From contig NZ_CP067102.1 in assembly GCF_016616885.1 (NCBI RefSeq), positions 4,554,501-4,618,500 on the forward strand: a stretch of 64,000 nucleotides of DNA, read 5' to 3'. A program made the translations under genes and the position numbers. The notes under the pieces are model-generated. The model searched no databases. It was given only the letters and a program-made list of their open reading frames with translations, and was not told the DNA's origin. Below are positions 31,187 through 38,804 of this stretch, in pieces. Position 1 is the stretch's first letter; each line of letters begins with the position of its first letter. This DNA is from Bradyrhizobium diazoefficiens. GTDB taxonomy: Bacteria; Pseudomonadota; Alphaproteobacteria; Rhizobiales; Xanthobacteraceae.

Positions 31187-31765
31187 ATGACATCGCCCGA
31201 TGAGTTTTCACGGATGCAATCCGCGATGAGCCAGGCGGTGAAGGCACATTGGAAGGCCTTTCTGTTCGAAGGCATCTTGCTCGCCGTTCTCGGCATCGCC
31301 GCGCTGATCCTGCCGCCGCTCGCAAGCCTTGCCATCACGATCTTTCTCGGCTGGATGTTCCTGATCAGCGGCATCGGCGGATTGATCGTGACCTATTGGG
31401 CGCGCGCTACGCCGGGCTTCTGGTGGTCGCTGATCTCGGCGGCGCTGGCCGTGCTCGCCGGCATGCTGCTGTTAGCACGGCCGATGCAAGCCGTGCTGAC
31501 GCTGACCATCGTGCTCGGCGCCTACTTCCTCGCCGAGGGCGTCACCACCATCATGTATGCGCTGGAGCACCGCCGCGAGCTGAGCGGCCGCTGGTCCTGG
31601 CTGCTGATCGCAGGCCTCGTCGATATCGCGATCGCGTTCATGGTGATCGCGGGACTGCCCAGTTCGGCGGAATGGGCCATCGGCGTGCTGGTCGGCATCA
31701 ACCTGTTGTTCGGCGGCGCCACCCTGATCGGCATGGCCCTGGCGGCGCGCAAAAGCAACAGTTGA
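31187..31765 (+). CDS. HdeD/DUF308 family membrane protein
   Basis: 192 aa from ATG 31187 (MTSPDEFSRMQSAMSQAVKA); the frame is open a little further upstream. Six short helices in three hairpins (FLFEGILLAVLGIAALILPP, LFLISGIGG-type turns, SWLLIAGLVDIAIAFMVIAG, AIGVLVGINLLFGGATLIGM) match the HdeD pattern. E. coli HdeD contributes to acid resistance at high cell density; the role in rhizobia is not known. It ends 33 bp before the attenuator promoter of the DAHP synthase gene. Confidence 0.8.
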   Translation: MTSPDEFSRMQSAMSQAVKAHWKAFLFEGILLAVLGIAALILPPLASLAITIFLGWMFLISGIGGLIVTYWARATPGFWWSLISAALAVLAGMLLLARPMQAVLTLTIVLGAYFLAEGVTTIMYALEHRRELSGRWSWLLIAGLVDIAIAFMVIAGLPSSAEWAIGVLVGINLLFGGATLIGMALAARKSNS

Positions 31766-31797
31766 GGCGCCTCAAAGCCCCTGACGCCGATTGGGGG

Positions 31798-31826
31798 GTG
31801 ACAACCCTCCGACGGCGCGCTATATG
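31798..31826 (+). promoter_or_regulatory. Predicted promoter of the aroG leader
   Basis: GTGACA (-35-like, 31798-31803) and TATATG (-10-like, 31821-31826) with 17 bp between. Seven bases after the -10 comes ATG 31834, so the transcript would begin at or next to the A of the leader start codon, i.e. a leaderless mRNA. Confidence 0.5.
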
Positions 31827-31833
31827 GCCGGCC

Positions 31834-31914
31834 ATGATCACCGTCGCCACCAGCTATTTTTGGTACTTTAGCTACGACAGCTCGCTGGCGGCAGGAGGAT
31901 CGCGCTCAATCTGA
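31834..31914 (+). CDS. Aromatic-rich leader peptide controlling DAHP synthase
   Basis: 26 aa: MITVATSYFWYFSYDSSLAA plus GGSRSI. Residues 8-14 (YFWYFSY) give three Tyr, two Phe and one Trp codon in seven positions. Starved ribosomes would stall there for lack of any charged aromatic tRNA. It lies between a predicted promoter and a terminator, 86 bp before the DAHP synthase start. The leader architecture parallels trpL/pheL of other bacteria, here set for all three aromatic end products. Confidence 0.85.
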   Translation: MITVATSYFWYFSYDSSLAAGGSRSI

Positions 31915-31961
31915 ATATTGAAGCAAACGTCCGAACAGCCGCCAGACCTGGCGGCTTTTTT
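31846..31961 (+). promoter_or_regulatory. Transcription attenuator (segments 1-4) of the DAHP synthase gene
   Basis: Segment 1 GCCACCAG (31846-31853), segment 2 CTGGCGGC (31885-31892), segment 3 GCCGCCAG (31938-31945) and segment 4 CTGGCGGC (31948-31955, followed by TTTTTT). 3:4 is the terminator (stem AGCCGCCAG/CTGGCGGCT, 31937-31956). 2:3 is a perfectly complementary antiterminator. 1:2 pairs with one mismatch and would leave 3:4 free. The aromatic codons (31855-31875) lie between segments 1 and 2, so stalling there would cover segment 1 and favour the antiterminator. Confidence 0.85.
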
Positions 31962-31999
31962 ATTGGCCGGCAGGTTCGAGAAACAGACAGGAGCCCGCC

Positions 32000-33085
32000 G
32001 TGCTGAGCACGACCGATGATCTTCGTATCCGCGAACTGAAAGAGCTGAGCACGCCTGAGGATGTGATGCGGGAGGTCCCGCGCACCCTCACGGCCACCCG
32101 CGTGGTGATGGCAGCGCGCAACGCCATCCATGCCATCCTCAACGGCCAGGACGACCGGCTTCTGGTCGTCGTCGGCCCCTGCTCTGTGCATGATCCCAAG
32201 GCCGCGCTCGAATATGCCGAGCACCTCGCCGCCCTGCGCGAGGATCTCGCCGACCAGCTCGAGATCGTGATGCGGGTCTATTTCGAGAAGCCGCGCACCA
32301 CGGTCGGCTGGAAGGGCCTGATCAACGATCCGGATCTGGACGGCAGCTTCGACATCAACAAGGGCCTGCGGCTCGCACGCAACGTGCTCTCGGCCATCAA
32401 CAATCTGGGCCTGCCCGCCGGCGCAGAGTTTTTGGACATGACGACGCCGCAATACATCGCCGACCTCGTGTCCTGGGCCGCGATCGGCGCGCGCACGACC
32501 GAGAGCCAGATCCATCGCGAGCTGGCCTCGGGGCTGTCCTGCCCGGTCGGGTTCAAGAACGGTACCGACGGAAATGTGCGCATCGCGGCCGACGCGGTGA
32601 AGTCGGCCTCGCATCCGCATCATTTCATGGCGGTGACGAAGCTCGGCCGCTCGGCGATCGCCTCGACCGCCGGCAACGAAGACTGCCACGTCATCCTGCG
32701 CGGCGGCAGCAAGCCGAACTACGATGCGGCGAGCGTCGCGGCGGCCTGCAACGATCTGGCGAAATCCGGTGTCGCGCCGCTGGTGATGGTGGATGCAAGC
32801 CATGCCAATTCGAGCAAGCAGCCGGAAAACCAGCCGCTGGTCACGGCCGATATCGCCGGCCAGATCTCGGGCGGCGAGAACCGCATCATGGGCGTGATGA
32901 TCGAGAGCAATCTCGTCGCCGGCCGCCAGGACGTGGTGCCGGGCAAGCCGCTGACTTACGGCCAGAGCATCACCGACGGATGCATCGATTGGGCGACCAC
33001 GGCAACCGTGCTCGAGCAGCTCGCCGATGCGGTCGAGATCCGGCGCAACACCGCGCGCGCCGGATTGCACGAGCGCTCCGCTTAA
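32000..33085 (+). CDS. aroG: 3-deoxy-7-phosphoheptulonate (DAHP) synthase, class I
   Basis: 361 aa from GTG 32000 with AGGAG upstream. It catalyses the first step of the shikimate pathway: phosphoenolpyruvate plus erythrose-4-phosphate. Class I AroF/G/H motifs are clear: VVVGPCSVHDPKAALEYAEH, the substrate loop KPRTTVGWKGLINDPDLDGS, GAEFLDMTTPQYIADLVSWA, PVGFKNGTDG, ILRGGSKPNYD and the metal-ligand segment VMVDASHANSSKQ. Most rhizobia rely on the class II enzyme, so this E. coli-like type may be a second isoenzyme. Regulated by the aromatic attenuator immediately upstream; allosteric type cannot be told from sequence with certainty. Confidence 0.93.
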   Translation: MLSTTDDLRIRELKELSTPEDVMREVPRTLTATRVVMAARNAIHAILNGQDDRLLVVVGPCSVHDPKAALEYAEHLAALREDLADQLEIVMRVYFEKPRTTVGWKGLINDPDLDGSFDINKGLRLARNVLSAINNLGLPAGAEFLDMTTPQYIADLVSWAAIGARTTESQIHRELASGLSCPVGFKNGTDGNVRIAADAVKSASHPHHFMAVTKLGRSAIASTAGNEDCHVILRGGSKPNYDAASVAAACNDLAKSGVAPLVMVDASHANSSKQPENQPLVTADIAGQISGGENRIMGVMIESNLVAGRQDVVPGKPLTYGQSITDGCIDWATTATVLEQLADAVEIRRNTARAGLHERSA

Positions 33086-33148
33086 CCGCGGCAACAGGTG
33101 GGCGGGGCGATGCTGTTCGCGCCCTGCCCGCCGCGCCGCAGATGTGGT

Positions 33149-33403
33149 CTAGCAGCCGCGGCAGATGCTCTTGATCTTCTTGTCGAGCAGAGCATCTTCC
33201 TTGTTCACGGGATTGTTCGGATCGCTCAAATTCTTCTCGTTCGGCACGTCGCCCGCGCGCGGCTGGCGGTGCCCCACCGGCGCCTGCGGCAGCGTTCCCG
33301 ACGAGGCGCCGCCTGAGGTCGACGATCCCTTGGTGCCAGTCTGCGCAATCGCCGCGCCGCCAAGCAAGATCGCGAGCGATGCTGCCACGATGATCTTTTT
33401 CAT
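33149..33403 (-). CDS. Small secreted hypothetical protein (84 aa)
   Basis: ATG 33401-33403 with GGAGG upstream. Signal peptide KKIIVAASLAILLGGAAIAQ (cleavage near AIA-QT). The mature part is Gly/Ser/Thr-rich, then PRAGDVPNEKNLSDPNNPVN and a Lys-rich end with two Cys (DKKIKSICRGC). Probably periplasmic; no family recognised. It lies 41 bp upstream of... and reads away from the DAHP synthase, toward epmB on no shared transcript. Confidence 0.65.
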   Translation of the reverse strand: MKKIIVAASLAILLGGAAIAQTGTKGSSTSGGASSGTLPQAPVGHRQPRAGDVPNEKNLSDPNNPVNKEDALLDKKIKSICRGC

Positions 33404-33444
33404 GTCCGATCCTCCATTCCTCAAACCGGCGTTCTCTGGGCCGC

Positions 33445-34539
33445 TCAAGCCTCGGGCGGATAGAGATGAACGTCGCCGCAATAGTCAACGATACGATAGC
33501 GCGTTTCCGAGGCTGCATCACGTGCATCGGCTGCGGTATTTTGCTCCGCCAACACATAATTCGGCCCGACCGGCGACTTGCCGGCGCCGCCTGGTATGTC
33601 GATGACGTAGTCCGGCTGACACAGTCCTGACACCCGCCCACGCAATTGCCGCATCAACTCCTGCCCCTCTGCCAGCGTCGTGCGCAGATGCGCAGTGCCT
33701 GGCGCGAGATCGCCATGATGCAGGTAATAGGGCTTGATCCGGCACTCGACGAACGCCCGCATCAAATCCGACAGCGCCGCGACATTGTCATTGACGCCGC
33801 GCAACAGCACGGACTGGCTCACCATGGGAATCCCGGCGTCGACCAGCCGCGCGCAGGCGGCGCGGGCCGGTCCCGCCAGCTCGCGCGCGTGGTTGGCATG
33901 CAGTGCCACCCATGTGGTCGCGCCCTCGACCTTCAGCGCCGCGACCATGTCGTCGCTGATCCGCGCGGGGTCGGCCACCGGCACGCGGGTGTGAAGGCGG
34001 ATGATCTTGACGTGATCGATGCCGGCGAGATCGGCCATGATCTCGCTCAGCCGGCGCGGCGACAGCATCAGCGGATCGCCGCCGGTCAGGATCACCTCCC
34101 AGATCTCGCTATGCCCGCGGATGTAATCGATCGCGGCGCGATAGGCGCTGTCCGAGAGCGCATTCTCCTTGCCGGGTCCGACCATCTCGCGGCGGAAGCA
34201 GAAGCGGCAATAGACTGCGCAGACGTGAACGAGCTTGAACAGCACGCGATCGGGATAACGATGCACGATGCCTGATACCGGCGAATGCGGGTGGTCGCCA
34301 ATCGGATCGGCGCTCTCGCCCGGTTGCATCTCGAGCTCCGCGGCGGTCGGAACGAACTGCCGCGCGATCGGGTCGTCGGGATCCGATTCGTCGATCAGCT
34401 CGACCAGCGCCGGCGTGATCGCGACCGCATAGCGCGCGGCGACGCGTTCCAGCGCCGGCAGCGCCGTGACAGGCGCGAGGCCCGCGGCCACGAGCTCGGC
34501 TGGCTCACGCAATGTCCGTGCAAGATTGGTCTTCGTCAT
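33445..34539 (-). CDS. epmB: EF-P lysine 2,3-aminomutase (EpmB)
   Basis: 364 aa. The ATG at 34537-34539 overlaps the TGA of epmA (ATGA), so the start is firm; the frame's upstream part lies inside epmA. Radical-SAM enzyme with cluster-binding C107-x3-C111-x2-C114 (HVCAVYCRFCFRR), the SAM-binding ILTGGDPLMLSPRRLSEIMA and HTRVPVADPARIS. KPYYLHHGDLAPGTAHLRTT and YVIDIPGGAGKSP carry the PLP-dependent half. It converts (S)-alpha-lysine to (R)-beta-lysine, which EpmA attaches to elongation factor P. Confidence 0.93.
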   Translation of the reverse strand: MTKTNLARTLREPAELVAAGLAPVTALPALERVAARYAVAITPALVELIDESDPDDPIARQFVPTAAELEMQPGESADPIGDHPHSPVSGIVHRYPDRVLFKLVHVCAVYCRFCFRREMVGPGKENALSDSAYRAAIDYIRGHSEIWEVILTGGDPLMLSPRRLSEIMADLAGIDHVKIIRLHTRVPVADPARISDDMVAALKVEGATTWVALHANHARELAGPARAACARLVDAGIPMVSQSVLLRGVNDNVAALSDLMRAFVECRIKPYYLHHGDLAPGTAHLRTTLAEGQELMRQLRGRVSGLCQPDYVIDIPGGAGKSPVGPNYVLAEQNTAADARDAASETRYRIVDYCGDVHLYPPEA

Positions 34540-35588
34540 GTCTCTCCCGCAGGCGGGGTCCACACCACCTGATCAATCCGTGTTGCGCCGCTCGCCAGCA
34601 TCACCAGCCGGTCGAAGCCGAGCGCGACGCCGCTCGCCTCCGGCATTTGGGCCACCGCAGCCAAAAAGTCTTCGTCCAGCGGATAGGCCTCGCCGTAGCG
34701 GCGCTGCTTCTCCGCCATGGACTCCGAGAAGCGCTGGCGCTGTTCCTCGGCGTCAGTGAGTTCGCCAAAGCCGTTGGCAAGCTCGACACCGCAGGCATAG
34801 ACCTCGAACCGCTCGGCGACCCGCGGGTCCCCGGCAGTCACCCGCGCCAGCGCCGCTTCAGGAGATGGGTATTCGAACAGAATGGTCAAACGCCCCTGCC
34901 CCAGATGCGGCTCGACATGCTCGACCAGGACCTTGCTGAAGATGTCCGACCAGGTGTCGTCCTCGGCGACGCGGACCTTTCCGGACGCCGACTGGGCGAG
35001 CGCGGCACGGTTACCCTCGTTGCCCGAGATTGTCGACAGCAGGTCGATGCCGGCGAAGCGCTCGAAGGCGCCCGCGACCGTCAGCAGCTCTGGCTCGGCG
35101 AAGGGGTCGGCGGTCCGGCCCCGGAACGCGAAGGTCCCGATGCCGGTCGCCTGCGCGGCGTGGGCGATAACCACCACAGTGTCGGCCATGATGGCATCGT
35201 AGGGGGCGCCCGCCCGGTACCATTCCAGCATGGTGAATTCGGGCAGATGCAGGTCGCCGCGCTCGCGGTCGCGGAACACCCGGGCGAACTCGAAAATCCG
35301 CTCTTCGCCGGCAGCCAGCAGCTTCTTGCAGGCGAATTCGGGCGAGGTCCGCAGGTAACGGCTAGCCCGGCTGCCATCGGGCCGGATGAGCTCGGTCCGG
35401 GGGGCGTGCAGATGGGTCTCATTGCCCGGGGAGACCTGGAGGACCGAGGTTTCGACCTCGACAAAGCCCTGCTCGGCGAAAAAGCCCCTGAGAGACCCGG
35501 TAATGGCTCCCCTGGCCTGGAGGAACGGCCGCCGGTCGAGGTGGCGCCCTGGCGTCCAGAATGGCGAAATCGGCTTGTCCCCAGCCAT
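34536..35588 (-). CDS. epmA: EF-P beta-lysine ligase (EpmA/PoxA/GenX)
   Basis: 350 aa. A class II lysyl-tRNA-synthetase paralogue lacking the anticodon-binding domain. Motif 1 region GFVEVETSVLQVSPGNETHL, motif 2 YLRTSPEFACKKLLAAGEER and RVFRDRERGDLHLPEFTMLE, motif 3 GVALGFDRLVMLASGATRID. It activates beta-lysine and joins it to the conserved lysine of EF-P. It is translationally coupled to epmB, and efp lies 2.6 kb away on the other strand, so a complete modification pathway is present. Confidence 0.95.
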   Translation of the reverse strand: MAGDKPISPFWTPGRHLDRRPFLQARGAITGSLRGFFAEQGFVEVETSVLQVSPGNETHLHAPRTELIRPDGSRASRYLRTSPEFACKKLLAAGEERIFEFARVFRDRERGDLHLPEFTMLEWYRAGAPYDAIMADTVVVIAHAAQATGIGTFAFRGRTADPFAEPELLTVAGAFERFAGIDLLSTISGNEGNRAALAQSASGKVRVAEDDTWSDIFSKVLVEHVEPHLGQGRLTILFEYPSPEAALARVTAGDPRVAERFEVYACGVELANGFGELTDAEEQRQRFSESMAEKQRRYGEAYPLDEDFLAAVAQMPEASGVALGFDRLVMLASGATRIDQVVWTPPAGET

Positions 35589-35866
35589 TAACCGATCGCC
35601 CCTTCCCCGAGCAGAATGCTAGCATCCATCGGCAAAATCAGCCCCCTCCACATTTGCGAACATAACCTGAGGATTCCTGGATAGGGCTACCACAGCCCTG
35701 CGCCTTCTAACCAAGCCTCAATTTGAACGACCGGCGGGTCTTCCTGTCCGGCCTCTCAGTGAATGTGTGACGGTGCCATCGCCGCGGTATGATGTAGCAA
35801 TCGCCGGTGATGACCGCAGATCGCGCATCGCGATCGGCCCCCCGCGGGAATTTCAGCCAAACTCCG

Positions 35867-37345
35867 TCATCCTTGCATTTGGTTGCCGGTCGCGACGCTG
35901 GCCCGAAAGATCGAGGCCGGCGTGAGGTACCAAAGTAGGAAGAGAGCTCCTGCCCCGTTCGTCAGGAGCATGGTGGTGAGCGGAACGTTGAGAAAGCTTT
36001 GCAGCACGATCCCGCTCGAGATGATCACAAAGCGCGGTGGCAGGTGCGAGGAGAGAGCGTTACCGAATGCGACCACGAGGCCACACGCCAGCGCGGCTAG
36101 CGGCGCCAAGATCAGCCCGACGGAAGCGATGCCTTCGGTGGCAAACAACGAGGCGTTCAAAGTGCCGATGCCGTACGCCTTGGCCAAGATAACCGCCAGA
36201 GGCTCTGAATATGGGCAACTCACGTACGGTTTCAGCCAGGAAATCTGGCAGAAATAGGTGAGCGGGTTTCGCGAAAAGAAGTCATTGTAAATGTCGAGCG
36301 AGAACGCAGGGACCGCCAGCATCCGAAAGTTGGCGATGCTGAAAATGAAATTCATCTGATGATAGTCGAGCAGTCCGCGTTCTATGAATACCACGGTTGC
36401 TAGCCCCGCCAGCATCGGCAGGAGCAAGGACAGGATGACCATTGCCCTCATCTCAACGAAGAGAGAGAGGATCGTCAGAAAGATGAGCCACGCAGGCGCC
36501 AGCAGGGTGAGCTTGAGCAGGCTGACCGGATAGAAGAGCAACAACAGCACGGCTGCACCAGCTGCGGCGCTCCAATTCCTTCGAAAGACGAACAGCGTGA
36601 ACGCAAACGGCAGTAGAGCACCCGTGGTAATACCGACCCCGTAGCGGAGAACCCCGGGAAGTTCAATCTCGCTGCGGTAGTTGTAGATATCTTGGATGCC
36701 GATGACGCGGAAATGGTAGGTTGAAGCCCAAACAAGAATGAGGCCGCTCACGGCCATGATGCCGAACAGCAGCCTGCTCAAGGCGGATTCCGACAACTCG
36801 GGCGGCCTGGGGATTTTGGGCGTGACAAAGATCGCCGGGATGAAGAACGCGATCGCGCTGAAGAATATAGAGAGTGCAGCTAGTCCCTTATTGTAATGAA
36901 ACGTAGAGAATGTTGCCAGCCATGAATATTCCAGCAGGGTGGTGAACAGATAGAAACTGAGGGCATACCCGAAGCTGACCCGGCCGACTGCAAAGAGCAA
37001 CGAGAGGGCTGCCAAGGGCAACGTGGCGGCAATCGCCTTCGGAATCAACTCTGGATCATATCCGGTGACTCCAAGGTAGGAGTAATATCGCTGCACAAAG
37101 AAGAACGAGACACAGCACGCAATAGCGTAAAAGACCAGAAGTGACACGGTAAGCCATTTACGGCCACGACGCGGCAGATTCGGCCTAACGAACGCATCGA
37201 AATCATCAAACCTAACCACTCGGCCGCTAACGATAGCATCGATCGAGCCGTCAGGTCCAAACTTGTAGGCAACGCCATCATAGTAGCCATCAGGCCTAAA
37301 GCCGCTGAGGCCAGGGTCCTTTGTCGTTCCTGCGGAAACTTTCAT
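35867..37345 (-). CDS. Polysaccharide polymerase-like multi-pass membrane protein
   Basis: 492 aa from ATG 37343-37345. A short soluble start (FRPDGYYDGVAYKFGPDGSI) is followed by about twelve membrane helices (for example WLTVSLLVFYAIACCVSFFF, LSIFFSAIAFFIPAIFV, MRAMVILSLLLPMLAGLATV). A large loop around YHQMNFIFSIANFRMLAVPA and NPLTYFCQISWLKPYVSCPY lies before the last helices. This shape is that of Wzy/O-antigen-polymerase-like proteins, which share little sequence identity. GC is lower than in epmA and efp, which it separates, suggesting insertion between them. Confidence 0.6.
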   Translation of the reverse strand: MKVSAGTTKDPGLSGFRPDGYYDGVAYKFGPDGSIDAIVSGRVVRFDDFDAFVRPNLPRRGRKWLTVSLLVFYAIACCVSFFFVQRYYSYLGVTGYDPELIPKAIAATLPLAALSLLFAVGRVSFGYALSFYLFTTLLEYSWLATFSTFHYNKGLAALSIFFSAIAFFIPAIFVTPKIPRPPELSESALSRLLFGIMAVSGLILVWASTYHFRVIGIQDIYNYRSEIELPGVLRYGVGITTGALLPFAFTLFVFRRNWSAAAGAAVLLLLFYPVSLLKLTLLAPAWLIFLTILSLFVEMRAMVILSLLLPMLAGLATVVFIERGLLDYHQMNFIFSIANFRMLAVPAFSLDIYNDFFSRNPLTYFCQISWLKPYVSCPYSEPLAVILAKAYGIGTLNASLFATEGIASVGLILAPLAALACGLVVAFGNALSSHLPPRFVIISSGIVLQSFLNVPLTTMLLTNGAGALFLLWYLTPASIFRASVATGNQMQG

Positions 37346-38198
37346 CGCGCCAGCTTGCCAGAGGTCATTAGCCGCGCGCAAGTCACCAGTAACGCCCGAT
37401 CAATGCCATCAAGCAGCGACCATAAGGCTGGTGACCACGATGTCGACTGCGACCACCGGATCCGTTCACGACTGCGCTAGCTTCTCCAAAGCCCGCGATT
37501 TGGCTCTGGCACCGTCGACGTAATCATAGGCCGCTCGACACTCTCCCAATCATTGTCAAGCCACCGGCGCGCGACCCGCACACTAGATCGATGACGCGCA
37601 CCGAGCGCCCACAGTTCATCTGATACGGACTCCACGAGCTGACGCCTGCCACCGGAAACTTCTGTTCCGGCACTTCATCATCGGCTGTTAGTCGGGCGCA
37701 CGCCACGAAGAGCGATCAGGTGAGCTGGGCCATGTTCGACCTGAAGAGCCAGATCATGCCGAGGTGGCCCCAGGGTGTCGCCGAGACGCGCAAAAACACC
37801 ACCCCCCTTTGCCCGCGGGCGGGTTTATCCCACCGGCGTCGCTGGCGCCGCCTTGACCGGCCAGGCAGGAAGCCGGTGCACCGCCTTGATGCTACGGGGC
37901 GTTCCAGCATGGGAAGCCCGCAATCGGTTGGAATGTCGATCGAAATGACGCGGCGGGGCTTACGCGCACCGGCAGGTCGGCTGGAGAACGCCGCGGAAGC
38001 GAGGAGCATTACAATAAACTACCGGAAAACTACCGGAGAAAAATAAGCTGTTGTAACAACAGTGAAATTGACTATGAGGCTCAACTCAGTATGTTGCGGC
38101 CCGAAACGGGCGCCGAGGTCTGATTTGAGGCCCCAAGTCCCCCATCGATTTGACCACGTCCTGGCCGGAGCCGGGCCAAGCAAGCAGGAAATATAGCT
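37346..38198. other. Long spacer (850 bp) without a supportable gene
   Basis: Short frames on both strands lack recognisable domains. One minus-strand stretch near 37530-37650 (SVRVIDLVCGSRAGGLTMIG) looks faintly protein-like and could be a relic. The last ~150 bases before efp are AT-richer and probably hold its promoter. No tRNA, terminator or repeat that I can defend. Confidence 0.5.
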
Positions 38199-38765
38199 TT
38201 GAGAGTCATCGCCAGTTCTATTCGCAAAGGCAACGTGATCGAGCAAGACGGAAAGCTCTATGTCGTCGTGACCGCCGAGAACATCCATCCCGGCAAGGGC
38301 ACGCCGGTCAGCCAGATCGAAATGCGCCGAATCTCGGACGGGGTAAAGATCTCCGAGCGCTACAAGACCACCGACCAGGTCGAGAAGGCCACGATCGAAG
38401 AGCGCAACTTCACCTATCTCTATGAAGACGGTGACGGTTTTCACTTCATGAACCCCGAGACCTATGACCAGGTCCAGGTCTCCAAGGACGTCATCGGCGA
38501 CGCTGCGGCCTATCTTCAAGAAGGCATGACGGTCAAATTGTCGACGCACGACGTCAACGTGGTGTCGATCGCGCTGCCGCAGCGCGTGACACTGGAAGTG
38601 GTCGAGACCGAGCCGGTGACCAAGGGCCAGACCGCTTCGTCCTCCTACAAGCCGGCGGTGCTCTCCAATGGCATCCGCACCACCGTGCCGCCGCACATCG
38701 CCGTCGGCACCCGCATCGTGGTGATGACCGAAGACGGCTCCTACTCCGAGCGCGCGAAGGACTAA
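38199..38765 (+). CDS. efp: Elongation factor P
   Basis: 188 aa, standard length, from TTG 38199 with AGGAA upstream; no ATG or GTG alternative preserves the conserved N-terminus [20 protein letters not shown]. Domain I carries [19 protein letters not shown], where K33 in PGKG is the site for beta-lysylation by EpmA, in keeping with epmA and epmB nearby. Domains II and III follow ([55 protein letters not shown]). It relieves ribosome stalling at consecutive prolines. Confidence 0.96.
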   Translation: MRVIASSIRKGNVIEQDGKLYVVVTAENIHPGKGTPVSQIEMRRISDGVKISERYKTTDQVEKATIEERNFTYLYEDGDGFHFMNPETYDQVQVSKDVIGDAAAYLQEGMTVKLSTHDVNVVSIALPQRVTLEVVETEPVTKGQTASSSYKPAVLSNGIRTTVPPHIAVGTRIVVMTEDGSYSERAKD

Positions 38766-38804
38766 GCGGGCGATCGAAACAGGTGGCCGCCGGGGGGCGA
38801 GACA

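Noticed and set aside
37524..37706. Minus-strand frame with SVRVIDLVCGSRAGGLTMIG
   Set aside because: Faintly protein-like, but no start signal, no family and no neighbour support; mentioned only as a possible relic.
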